A stretch of 64,000 bases of DNA from Terriglobia bacterium (GTDB taxonomy: Bacteria > Acidobacteriota > Terriglobia > Terriglobales > Acidobacteriaceae): positions 558,001-622,000 of the forward strand of contig JAIQFD010000003.1 of NCBI GenBank assembly GCA_020073495.1, read 5' to 3'. A program made the translations under genes and the position numbers. Under the pieces are notes generated by a model. The model worked only from the letters and a program-made list of their open reading frames with translations. It was not told where the DNA came from and did not search any database. Below, in pieces: positions 51,772 through 60,267 of this stretch. Numbering within the stretch: position 1 is the first letter of the stretch; each line of letters opens with the position of its first letter.

Positions 51772-51783
51772 TAGAATGTCGCC
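51772..51783 (+). promoter_or_regulatory. -10 box abutting the hfq-like start
   Basis: TAGAAT (51772-51777) lies 6 bases before the ATG at 51784 and no ribosome site is present. A leaderless transcript is likely. Confidence 0.5.
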
Positions 51784-52050
51784 ATGCCTTTCCGCCCCAC
51801 GAACAGTTTCCGCAAAGCCAAGGCGCCTCCGCCCGACGAGACCTTCCAGGAAGCCGCCTATCTGAAGGCGCTGGGCGAGAAGCAGACGCCCGTCACCGTG
51901 AAACTGGTGGACGGCGAGACGGTGTATGGCTGGATCGAGTACTACGATCAGAACATGATCCGGCTGACGCGCGAGGGGGAGCCAAACCTGTTCATCTTCA
52001 AGCACGAAATCCTGTACATCGCCGAAGAGGGACGCCGCAAGCGTGAGTAG
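51784..52050 (+). CDS. Hfq-like Sm-fold RNA-binding protein
   Basis: An 88-residue protein. From residue 20, ETFQEAAYLKALGEKQTPVT followed by VKLVDGETVYGWIEYYDQNMIRL aligns with Hfq helix 1 and Sm1; FIFKHEILYI is the Sm2 motif, with K73-H74 matching the KH signature of Hfq. Gln22 matches the Hfq Gln that contacts uridine. The N-terminal 18 residues are an extra basic/Pro-rich extension. The likely role is a hexameric RNA chaperone for small RNA-mRNA pairing. It overlaps the inositol-monophosphatase gene by 8 bases. Confidence 0.85.
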   Translation: MPFRPTNSFRKAKAPPPDETFQEAAYLKALGEKQTPVTVKLVDGETVYGWIEYYDQNMIRLTREGEPNLFIFKHEILYIAEEGRRKRE

Positions 52051-52873
52051 CGAGTTCGTCCCCGCCATGAGCGAGATCGCGCGCGAAGCCGGCGCGCTGC
52101 TCATGACCTACTTCGCCCGCCGGGTCAAGGTCGAATACAAAGGCGACGTCGACATCGTCACGGAAGCGGACCGCGCCAGCGAGGCGCTGATCGTAGACCG
52201 CCTCCAGGCGCGCTGGCCCAAGCACGACCTGATCGGGGAAGAAGGCGCGAGCGCCAAACAGGGCAGCGACTACCGCTGGTACGTGGACCCGCTCGACGGC
52301 ACAACGAACTTCGCGCACGGATTCCCGGTGTTCTGTATTTCGCTGGCGGTGGAATACCGGGGAGAGGTGGTCGCGGGCGTACTCTACGATCCGACGCGGG
52401 ATGAGCTGTACTCCGCGGAAAAGGGAAGCGGCGCATACCTGAATTCGCGGCGCATCCACGTATCGAAGACGGCGAACCTGTCGGAGAGCCTGGTGGCGAC
52501 CGGCTTCCCCAGCCACAAGCGGCATAAGAACCCGAACATCCACTTCTATCACCGGATTACGCTGATGACGCACGGGGTGCGGCGGGCGGGCTCGGCGGCG
52601 CTCGACCTGGCGTCGGTGGCCAGCGGGCGCTTCGATGGATTCTGGGAATTCAATCTCAATCCCTGGGACACGGGCGCGGGCGTGCTGCTGGTGGAAGAGG
52701 CGGGCGGGAAAGTCACGCGCTTTGGCGGCGAGCCGTTCACCATCGATTCGAAGGAGACGCTGGCGACGAACGGGTTGATCCATGCCGATCTGCTGAAAGT
52801 CTTCCAAGACGTCTTCGCCGGGAAAAATCTCGAAGAGCTGCCGTCGGCGGTGGAGTACGGGAAGGGAAGATGA
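52043..52873 (+). CDS. Inositol monophosphatase family protein (SuhB/CysQ-like)
   Basis: A 276-residue magnesium-dependent phosphatase. Motif A is WYVDPLDGTTNFAHGFP with the Asp/Asp/Thr set, motif B is WDTGAGVLLVEEAGG, and GEEGAS supplies the Glu of the metal site. Substrates of the family include inositol-1-phosphate, fructose-1,6-bisphosphate and PAP; sequence alone does not decide. The GTG at 52043 overlaps the end of the hfq-like gene, so translation is likely coupled. Just after the stop lies a CCTTCGACT...CTCAGGATGAC repeat element. Confidence 0.88.
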   Translation: MSSEFVPAMSEIAREAGALLMTYFARRVKVEYKGDVDIVTEADRASEALIVDRLQARWPKHDLIGEEGASAKQGSDYRWYVDPLDGTTNFAHGFPVFCISLAVEYRGEVVAGVLYDPTRDELYSAEKGSGAYLNSRRIHVSKTANLSESLVATGFPSHKRHKNPNIHFYHRITLMTHGVRRAGSAALDLASVASGRFDGFWEFNLNPWDTGAGVLLVEEAGGKVTRFGGEPFTIDSKETLATNGLIHADLLKVFQDVFAGKNLEELPSAVEYGKGR

Positions 52874-52913
52874 AGCTGGTCCCAGGATGACAGAAGGGAA
52901 AGGCATCGGAGTG

Positions 52914-52963
52914 GGTAGGGGTCCTTCGACTCGGCCGCAGAGCGGCCTCGCTCAGGATGACAC
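52914..52963. repeat. 'GTCATCCTGAGC' element, inverted copy
   Basis: GTAGGGGTCCTTCGACTCGG, a CGCAGAGCG core and CCTCGCTCAGGATGACACC are the reverse complement of the modules at 35467 and 37590. Confidence 0.75.
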
Positions 52964-53012
52964 CATGTTGGGTGATCCGCGCGCTTGACGCTGCTTTGTT
53001 ACAATTCCCAAC

Positions 53013-55046
53013 GTGGGAAATGACCTCTTAACGCGACACATCGAAAAGCGCCCGGACAAGGTGCGGTTGCAGGGGCGCATCCTCTTTCTTACCGAAGATC
53101 CCGACCTCATCCGCAAGCAGCTCGACGGCTGGGACATGCCGTGGGACACCAAGAACCCGGCCAAGAATCCCAAGCTTCGCGACGACATCTCCACCGACGA
53201 AATCACTCCCGCCCACTTCTGTTTCTATTTCGACCAGACGCTCGGCGAGATCCCGTATGCCGGCCTCAAGTGCGGCAACGAGCTGCCCGTCAAACGCGGG
53301 GACGTGAAGCGCGGCGGGTTCGTGGCGGCGGTGAGCGGCAAGCGGCGGGGCAAGGGCTCGAGCCGCGAGCAGTCACCGTACGCGGAGATGTGCGCGGGCA
53401 TCCGGCTGGTGGTCGCGGAGAACATCGAGCGGATCTACAAGCAGAACTGCCAGAACCTGGGGATCCTGACCTCGACCAATTTCGAGCTGATCGACCGCAT
53501 TCGCAAGGGCGAGGAGATGCCGCTGGAAGAGTTCACGCGCGGCGAGGACGACATCACGCGGCAGGTGATCGAGTACGGTGGCCTGTTCCCGTTCAACGTG
53601 GCGCGCATGCAGAAAAAGGTCTTCCTGCCGCCGATCAAGACGGAGAAGCGGGGCATGACCATCGCGGAGAAGATCTTCGCGCGGCACATGGTGGATGCGC
53701 AGGGCAACGTCGGAGTGCCCGCGGTGAAGGCGGGCGATACCGGGTTCGCGCGCGCCGACCTGCGCTTCAGCCACGAGTACGTCACGCCCATGGCGGCGAT
53801 GTTCTATGAGCAGAACGTCGGGAAGGACGCGCCGGTCAACGATAAGGATTCGATCCTGTTCTTCCGCGACCACCTGACGTTCCTCGACGAGGTGATGTCG
53901 GAAGAAAAGCGCAAGATGGGGCTGCTCGACCTGGCCACGCAGCTCAAGTTCAAGCAGCAGGAATTTGCCGAGAAGCAGGGCATCCGGCTGCACGGCGAGC
54001 TGAAGGACCGCAAAGGCTCGGAAGGCATCTGCCACTCGATCGTGCTGGAAAGCTACGCGCTGCCGGGGCAGCTCAACGTCGGCTCGGACTCGCACACGCC
54101 GCACGTGGGCGCGGTAGGCTGCATCGCGTTCGGCATCGGCACCACCGACGTCTTCAATTCGTGGTTCACCAAAGACGTGCGGGTGAAGGTGCCGGAGTCG
54201 GTGAAGGTGGTGGTCCGGGGAAAGAAGCACCCGAACGTGACGGCGAAAGACTTCATCCTGGCGCTGCTGGCCATGGACTACATCAAGAGCGGCAAGGCGC
54301 TGGCCAAGGTCATGGAGTACTCGGGCGAGGCGATCGAGGAGCTGAGCGTGGACGAGCGCGCCACCATGACCAACATGGCGGCGGAGATCGGCGGGTTCAC
54401 AGGGATCGTTGTGCCGGACAAGAAAGTAGCGAACTTCCTGGTGGAACGGCGGGGCATGGATCGCAAGAAAGCCGAGGCCACGATCCAGGGGCTGAGCAGC
54501 GATGCAGACGCCAAGTATGCGCACGTGATCGAGCTGGACGCGGCGGAGCTGACACCGATGGTGGCGACGCCGGGCGATCCGGGGAACGGGAAATTCGTCC
54601 GCGACCTGAACACGCCGGTGCCGGTGGAGATCGCATACGGCGGGACCTGCACCGCGGGCAAGAATGAAGACATGGACATGTACGCGCGGGTGCTGGCGGA
54701 CGCGCTGGCGCAGGGCAAGCGGGTAGCCGATTCGTGCAAGTTCTACATCCAGTTCGGGTCGCAGGAAACGCGCGATTATTGCGTGCGCCAGGGGTACCTG
54801 GACATCTTCAAGAAGGCGGGAGCGATCGTGATCGAGCCGAGCTGCGGGGCGTGCATCAACGCCGGGCCGGGGGTCTCGACCAGGCCGGAGCAGATCGTGA
54901 TCAGCGCGCAGAACCGGAATTTCCCGGGGCGGAGCGGGCCAGGGCAGATGTACCTGGCAAGTCCACTGACGGTGGCGGCGAGCGCGGTGGCAGGGTATAT
55001 CACGGAATACCAGCCGTCGCAGAAGAGAGAGCTGGTCGGAGCGTAG
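53013..55046 (+). CDS. Aconitase family hydratase with N-terminal swivel domain (AcnB-like order)
   Basis: A 677-residue aconitase-superfamily enzyme. The swivel (LeuD-like) domain is at the N-terminus (about 15-165: DDISTDEITPAHF, GSSREQSPYAE, NCQNLGIL), and the Fe-S catalytic part follows (about 175-677: GSDSHTPHVGAVG; cluster Cys546, Cys611 and Cys614 in GGTCTAGKN and SCGACINAG). This is the order of AcnB without its HEAT domain, and opposite to AcnA. It should interconvert citrate and isocitrate; homoaconitase or methylaconitase activity cannot be excluded. The GTG start lacks a ribosome site, and TACAAT ends 7 bases before it. Confidence 0.85.
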   Translation: MGNDLLTRHIEKRPDKVRLQGRILFLTEDPDLIRKQLDGWDMPWDTKNPAKNPKLRDDISTDEITPAHFCFYFDQTLGEIPYAGLKCGNELPVKRGDVKRGGFVAAVSGKRRGKGSSREQSPYAEMCAGIRLVVAENIERIYKQNCQNLGILTSTNFELIDRIRKGEEMPLEEFTRGEDDITRQVIEYGGLFPFNVARMQKKVFLPPIKTEKRGMTIAEKIFARHMVDAQGNVGVPAVKAGDTGFARADLRFSHEYVTPMAAMFYEQNVGKDAPVNDKDSILFFRDHLTFLDEVMSEEKRKMGLLDLATQLKFKQQEFAEKQGIRLHGELKDRKGSEGICHSIVLESYALPGQLNVGSDSHTPHVGAVGCIAFGIGTTDVFNSWFTKDVRVKVPESVKVVVRGKKHPNVTAKDFILALLAMDYIKSGKALAKVMEYSGEAIEELSVDERATMTNMAAEIGGFTGIVVPDKKVANFLVERRGMDRKKAEATIQGLSSDADAKYAHVIELDAAELTPMVATPGDPGNGKFVRDLNTPVPVEIAYGGTCTAGKNEDMDMYARVLADALAQGKRVADSCKFYIQFGSQETRDYCVRQGYLDIFKKAGAIVIEPSCGACINAGPGVSTRPEQIVISAQNRNFPGRSGPGQMYLASPLTVAASAVAGYITEYQPSQKRELVGA

Positions 55047-55092
55047 GGATCCTTCGCGTCGACGTCACTCACGCCCGCTAAGCGCGTCAAAT

Positions 55093-55127
55093 TCCGACCG
55101 GAGAGGTCGGATTTCGAGGCTGGGTTT
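55093..55127 (+). terminator. Terminator-like hairpin after the aconitase gene
   Basis: TCCGACC (55093-55099) pairs with GGTCGGA (55105-55111). A T-run begins 14 bases later, so termination may be weak. Confidence 0.5.
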
Positions 55128-55209
55128 TTCGTGGAGTCAGCGGATTTTCTGTTAAAATCCTCCGTTCTGGAATCACAGCAATCGTAAGTAGCGACGGAGA
55201 GAACCCACA

Positions 55210-55470
55210 ATGGCATATGTAATCGCTGAACCCTGTATTGGAACCAAGGACACCGCTTGCGTGGACGCCTGCCCGGTGGACTGCATCCACCCCAAGAAGG
55301 ATGAGGAAAAGCACGCGACGGAAGAGATGCTCTACATCGACCCGGTCGAGTGCATCGACTGTGGCGCATGCGTGCCGGTTTGCCCGGTGTCGGCCATCTT
55401 CGCGCTGGACGACCTGCCGGAGAAGTGGAAACACTTCACCGAGCGCAATGCGAAGTACTACGGACGGTAA
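55210..55470 (+). CDS. Bacterial-type 7Fe/8Fe ferredoxin
   Basis: An 86-residue small electron carrier. The first half has CIGTKDTACVDACPVDC, with the C-x7-C-x3-C-P arrangement of 3Fe-4S/4Fe-4S (Azotobacter-type) ferredoxins, and the second half has CIDCGACVPVCPVSAI for a 4Fe-4S cluster. The length and the C-terminal tail (KWKHFTERNAKYYGR) fit this class. It is a single gene with a TAAAAT -10-like box at 55153 and a strong terminator. It could serve oxidoreductases generally, including the Mo reductase, but no link is shown. Confidence 0.93.
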   Translation: MAYVIAEPCIGTKDTACVDACPVDCIHPKKDEEKHATEEMLYIDPVECIDCGACVPVCPVSAIFALDDLPEKWKHFTERNAKYYGR

Positions 55471-55486
55471 CCTCAGCTGAGTTTGG

Positions 55487-55520
55487 AACGCGCACCCGCA
55501 TGGTGCGCGTTTTGTTTTTC
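55487..55520 (+). terminator. Rho-independent terminator after ferredoxin
   Basis: AACGCGCACC-CGCAT-GGTGCGCGTT (55487-55511) followed by TTGTTTTTC. Confidence 0.9.
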
Positions 55521-55561
55521 TCCCACCCTGTCGCTGCGCGACAAGGGTGGGGCACCCGCCT

Positions 55562-55969
55562 ATGAATGTCGATGCGATCCGCGAGTTCTGCATGTCGCTG
55601 CCACATGCCACCGAGCAGGTGCAGTGGGTGCGCGACCTGGTGTTCAAGGTCGGCGGAAAGATGTTCTGTGTGGTGAACCTTGAGCCGCAGCGGGAAGAAG
55701 TCCTGATGTCGTTCAAGGCGACCGAGGAGGAGTTCCACGAGCTGCAGGAGGTCGAAGGGATCATCCCGGCGCCTTACATGGCGAAGAACAAGTGGGTGGC
55801 GCTGCAGCGGTGGGACGTACTGCCGACACAAGAGCTGAAGCGGCTGGTCAGGACGTCGTATCAACAAGTGTACGCGAAGTTGCCGAAGAAGGTCCAAGCA
55901 GGGTTCGGACAGGGTAGGGGTCCTTCGACTCGGCGCCGCCGAACGCGGGCGGCGCCTCGCTCAGGATGA
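55562..55969 (+). CDS. MmcQ/YjbR family protein with repeat-encoded C-terminus
   Basis: A 135-residue protein. Residues 1-112 match the YjbR fold: MNVDAIREFCMSLPHATEQ, then FKVGGKMFCVV, MSFKATEEEFHEL and NKWVALQRWDVLPTQELKRLVRTSYQQV. Family members bind DNA or small ligands, with unclear roles. The final 20 or so residues (after KVQAGF) are Arg-rich and are encoded by an inverted GTCATCCTGAGC element, which also supplies the TGA stop. The same happens with a different element at 3735-3765. No clear ribosome site is seen. Confidence 0.78.
   Translation: MNVDAIREFCMSLPHATEQVQWVRDLVFKVGGKMFCVVNLEPQREEVLMSFKATEEEFHELQEVEGIIPAPYMAKNKWVALQRWDVLPTQELKRLVRTSYQQVYAKLPKKVQAGFGQGRGPSTRRRRTRAAPRSG
55908..55969. 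repeat. 'GTCATCCTGAGC' element overlapping a gene end
   Basis: GTAGGGGTCCTTCGACTCGG, a GCCGCC/GGCGGC hairpin core and CTCGCTCAGGATGAC, inverted relative to the copies at 35467. It forms the 3' end of the YjbR-like gene. Confidence 0.75.
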
Positions 55970-56109
55970 CTCCCATCAATATGTTCCGTCGAACGCGGGC
56001 GGACGCTTGAAGTCAGGTGTTTCGCTGCTTTCCATCCGGTAGCGGCTCCATTACAATCAAGGTTTCTGGTGGTGGTCGAAGCTGACGCCAGAGTGTCGGG
56101 GCGCTGCCG

Positions 56110-56850
56110 ATGCCGCTGAAGCAGTCCGAGGCGATCGTGCTGCGCAGCTATCCGCTGCGCGAAGCCGACCTGCTGGTGACCTGCTTCACCCGCGCCGAAG
56201 GCAAAGTACGGGGTGTGGCGCGGTCGGCCAAGAAGTCGAAGAAACGGTTTGGCGGGGCGCTGGAGCCGCTCACCTACGTCCGGCTCTACTGGGAAGACCG
56301 AGAGCGGGTGGAACTGGCCAGGTTGGATTCCTGCGAGGTGCTGGAATCGCCGATGGCCACGCAGGTGGACTATCCGCGGGCCGTGGCCCTGGGGTACGTG
56401 GCCGAAGTGCTGGACCAGGTGCTTCCGGACCGCGAGGCGCACGACGACCTCTTCCGGCTGACGCTGTCGGTTCTGCCGCAGGTGCAGGCGGGGGCGATCT
56501 GGATGCCTCTGACGTACTTCGACCTGTGGCTGGTACGGCTGGTGGGCCTGCTGCCGGAGCTGGGCGAGTGTATCGAGTGCGGCACGGCGCTGAACGGCAG
56601 CCGGGCGTACTTCCACCCGCTGGCCGAGGGTTTGATGTGCGGCGAGCACAAGCGGCTGGCGTCGGCGGAGATGTCGAGCGAGTCCCGGGCGACAGCGGCG
56701 CAGATGTTCCGCACTTCGGTGGAAACGTTCGCCGGCGAGCCGTGGCCGCGCAAACGCGGGGCGGACCTGAGGAAGTTCCTGCAGCAGCGCATCGAGCAGC
56801 ACCTGGAAAGAAAGCTGGTGACCGCGGCGATGTTGGACAGGATTGACTAG
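56110..56850 (+). CDS. recO: DNA repair protein RecO
   Basis: A 246-residue recombination mediator that helps RecR and RecF load RecA on gapped DNA. The N-terminal OB fold is visible (EAIVLRSYPLREADLLVTCFTRAEGKVRGVARSAKKSKKRFGGAL, about 7-51). The C-terminal helical domain contains the zinc-type cysteines CIECG and a MCGEH partner. FHPLAEGLMCGEH is typical. Length is normal. An ATG start at 56110 follows a spacer; a TACAAT box is found at 56053. It stands alone before the glyQS genes. Confidence 0.92.
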   Translation: MPLKQSEAIVLRSYPLREADLLVTCFTRAEGKVRGVARSAKKSKKRFGGALEPLTYVRLYWEDRERVELARLDSCEVLESPMATQVDYPRAVALGYVAEVLDQVLPDREAHDDLFRLTLSVLPQVQAGAIWMPLTYFDLWLVRLVGLLPELGECIECGTALNGSRAYFHPLAEGLMCGEHKRLASAEMSSESRATAAQMFRTSVETFAGEPWPRKRGADLRKFLQQRIEQHLERKLVTAAMLDRID

Positions 56851-56932
56851 CAATTAGCGTTTAGCAATTAGCGCTTAGCCAGCGACGATCTTGATCGGCT
56901 AAACGCTAATCGCTAGTAGCTAGCTGCTCAAC
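56851..56932. repeat. Imperfect inverted repeat (GCGTTTAGCCA family) plus TAGCTAG run
   Basis: AGCGCTTAGCCAGCGA and TCGGCTAAACGCTAA form a hairpin flanked by AATTAGCGTTTAGCAATT and AATCGCTAGTAGCTAGCTGC. It is a relative of the element at 11685-11756. Confidence 0.65.
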
Positions 56933-56942
56933 GTGAAGACAA

Positions 56943-57972
<1,030 letters not shown>

Positions 57973-57974
<2 letters not shown>

Positions 57975-57992
57975 TGTGACATGGCTCACATC
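57973..57992. promoter_or_regulatory. CRP/FNR-like perfect palindrome between glyQ and glyS
   Basis: GATGTGACATGGCTCACATC is a 20-base perfect inverted repeat matching TGTGA-N6-TCACA. It overlaps the glyQ stop. The related but weaker CTGCGACATGGCTCGCATC sits inside the repeat block near 35665. Confidence 0.6.
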
Positions 57993-58033
57993 AACAGAGT
58001 CGGCTGCGATGGGATTCTGAGGGTTCACCTACG

Positions 58034-60157
58034 ATGGCGGATTTCCTTCTTGAGATCGGGTGTGAAGAGATCCCGGCGCGGATGATCGACGGGGCCGAGG
58101 CGGAGCTGGCTCGCCGTGTCGGCGAACTCCTGACCCGCGAACGTCTGAGCGCAGACCCCAAGGTCGAGGCGTACTCTACGCCGCGGCGAGTGGCGGTGCT
58201 GGCGCGCGGAATCAAGCCGGCGCAGCCCGATATCGAAGAGCAGGTCACGGGTCCTGCGGTAAAGGTCGCGTTCAAAGACGGGCAGCCGGGGCCGGCGGCG
58301 CACGCGTTCGCCAAGAAGGTCGGTGTCGATGTCGCGAAGCTCGATCGGGTGAGCACGCCGAAGGGCGAGTATCTGGCGGCCAAGGTAGTGAACCGCGGGC
58401 GTAGCGCGTCGGAGGTACTGGCTGAGGCACTGCCCAAGGAGATCGCCGGGCTTTACTGGGCCAAGAATATGTACTGGCGCGAAGGGAAGCCGGAGCGATT
58501 CGTGCGTCCGGTACGCTGGCTGGTGGCGATGCTGGATGCGCAGGTGGTGCCGGTGGAGTTCGGCGGGATCGAGTCCGGGCGGGAATCGCGTGGGCATCGG
58601 ATCCTGGGCCGCGAGGTCAGCCTGGAAAGGGCAGACTCGTACGCCGGGGCGCTGTCGGATGCCAAAGTCGTGGCGACGCGTTCGGAGCGCGAGCAGCGGA
58701 TCCGCAAGGCGCTGGACGCGGCGACGCGCGAGGTGTCCGGGGCGCGGTGGCGCGAAGACAAAGCGCTGCTGGATACGGTCGTCAACCTGACGGAATCCCC
58801 ATCCGCCATCCTGGGAAACTTCGAGCGCGAATATCTCACGCTGCCGGAAGAGGTGCTGGTCACGGTCATGCGCGACCACCAGAAGTATTTCGCGGTGGAA
58901 GACGCAAGCGGAAAGCTCGCGCCTCACTTTCTGGCCGTACTGAACACCGACGGCGATCCCGAGGGAATCATCCGGCACGGCAATGAGCGGGTGCTGCGGG
59001 CGCGCTTCAACGACGCGCGTTTCTTCTGGGACACGGACCAGAAGGTCCCTCTCAAAGAGCGCGTTGAAATGCTGAAGAAGGTCACCTTCCAGAAGGACCT
59101 GGGCAGCTATTACGAGAAGGCGCTACGGATGCGGCGGCTGACGCGGCACACCGTGGATGAGCTGGAGAACAGCAAGATTGAGATCAATGAGCCGGCGCTG
59201 AGCGACGCTGCGTCGCTGGCCAAGACCGACCTGACGACCGAACTGGTGAAAGAGTTCACGGAGCTGCAAGGGATCGTCGGGGGACTGTACGCGCGGGCGC
59301 AGGGATTGGATTCCGTAACCGCGGACGCCATCTACGACCACTACAAGCCGGAGTCGATGGAAGATGCCGTGCCACGGACGATCGAGGGCGCGGTGCTCTC
59401 CATCGTCGATAAGGCGGATTCGATCGCGGGAATGTTCGCGCTGGGCTTGCAGCCGACCGGGTCCAGGGACCCGTTCGCGTTGCGGCGCCAGGCCAATGGG
59501 ATCGTCAAGATCCTGGCGGAGCACAAGCTGCCGCTCAGCGTCACGAAGCTGTTCGTGGAGGCGCGCGCCAGCTACAAGGGCTCGGAGGCGGAAAAGAAGT
59601 TCAAGGACCAGGAGTACAAGGAGAACGTTGCCGGGTTCCTGCGGGAGCGGCTGGAGTTCTACTTCAAGGACGTGCTCGGCCTGGAGTACGACACGGTGAA
59701 CGCGGTGCTGGCGGCGGGCGCGGAAGACGTGCCAGAGGCCGTGGCGCGGGCGCGGGCGGTGTCGGAGGCGCGGAAGGCAGAGGATTTTCAGCACATCGCA
59801 GCCGCATTCAAGCGCGTCAAGAACATCCTTCGCCAGGCGGAGGAGAAGAAGTTCGCCGTCGCCTCCAGGCTCGACCCGGTGCGGATGGGAGATGAAACGG
59901 CATTCAAGCTGGTGGGAGAGAGCGTGGCCATCGGAGCGGCGGTCGAGCAATATCGCCAGCAGAAAAATTACGACCAGGCCCTGCGCGCGATGGCGACGCT
60001 GCGTCCGCACGTGGACGCCTTCTTCGACAAGGTCATGGTCATGGTGGACGATGAGAAGGTGCGCAGCCACCGGCTGGCGATGCTGCGCGACCTGCTGGCC
60101 AATTTTTCCACGATCGCGGATTTCTCGGAGATCGTGACGGAAGGGAAGAGTTCTTAG
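58034..60157 (+). CDS. glyS: Glycyl-tRNA synthetase beta subunit
   Basis: A 707-residue partner of GlyQ that binds tRNA-Gly. It starts with the conserved FLLEIGCEEIPARM and has GPAVKVAFKDGQPGPAAHAFAKKVGV, NMYWREGKPERFVRPVRW, VTVMRDHQKYF and GDPFALRRQANG-like SRDPFALRRQANGIV. The C-terminal anticodon-binding region (about 590-700) includes FFDKVMVMVDDEKVRSHRLAML. Length and order are standard for the alpha2beta2 enzyme. A CRP-like palindrome lies in the short gap after glyQ. Confidence 0.95.
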   Translation: MADFLLEIGCEEIPARMIDGAEAELARRVGELLTRERLSADPKVEAYSTPRRVAVLARGIKPAQPDIEEQVTGPAVKVAFKDGQPGPAAHAFAKKVGVDVAKLDRVSTPKGEYLAAKVVNRGRSASEVLAEALPKEIAGLYWAKNMYWREGKPERFVRPVRWLVAMLDAQVVPVEFGGIESGRESRGHRILGREVSLERADSYAGALSDAKVVATRSEREQRIRKALDAATREVSGARWREDKALLDTVVNLTESPSAILGNFEREYLTLPEEVLVTVMRDHQKYFAVEDASGKLAPHFLAVLNTDGDPEGIIRHGNERVLRARFNDARFFWDTDQKVPLKERVEMLKKVTFQKDLGSYYEKALRMRRLTRHTVDELENSKIEINEPALSDAASLAKTDLTTELVKEFTELQGIVGGLYARAQGLDSVTADAIYDHYKPESMEDAVPRTIEGAVLSIVDKADSIAGMFALGLQPTGSRDPFALRRQANGIVKILAEHKLPLSVTKLFVEARASYKGSEAEKKFKDQEYKENVAGFLRERLEFYFKDVLGLEYDTVNAVLAAGAEDVPEAVARARAVSEARKAEDFQHIAAAFKRVKNILRQAEEKKFAVASRLDPVRMGDETAFKLVGESVAIGAAVEQYRQQKNYDQALRAMATLRPHVDAFFDKVMVMVDDEKVRSHRLAMLRDLLANFSTIADFSEIVTEGKSS

Positions 60158-60158
60158 A

Positions 60159-60223
60159 AGCAGGTCCCTCGCGGGAGACCCTGGGCTGAAGCCCAGGGCT
60201 ACGGCCCGCTCGGGATGACACAG
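60159..60223. repeat. 'GGTCCCTC...CTCGGGATGACA' element with TGAA-loop hairpin
   Basis: A copy of the dispersed element in the glyS-ppdK gap, containing CCCTGGGC-TGAA-GCCCAGGG (60179-60198), an 8-bp perfect stem. Confidence 0.75.
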
Positions 60224-60267
60224 GATTATTCAGGTTCATACGCACTTATTAGAGAGGACAGACATAT

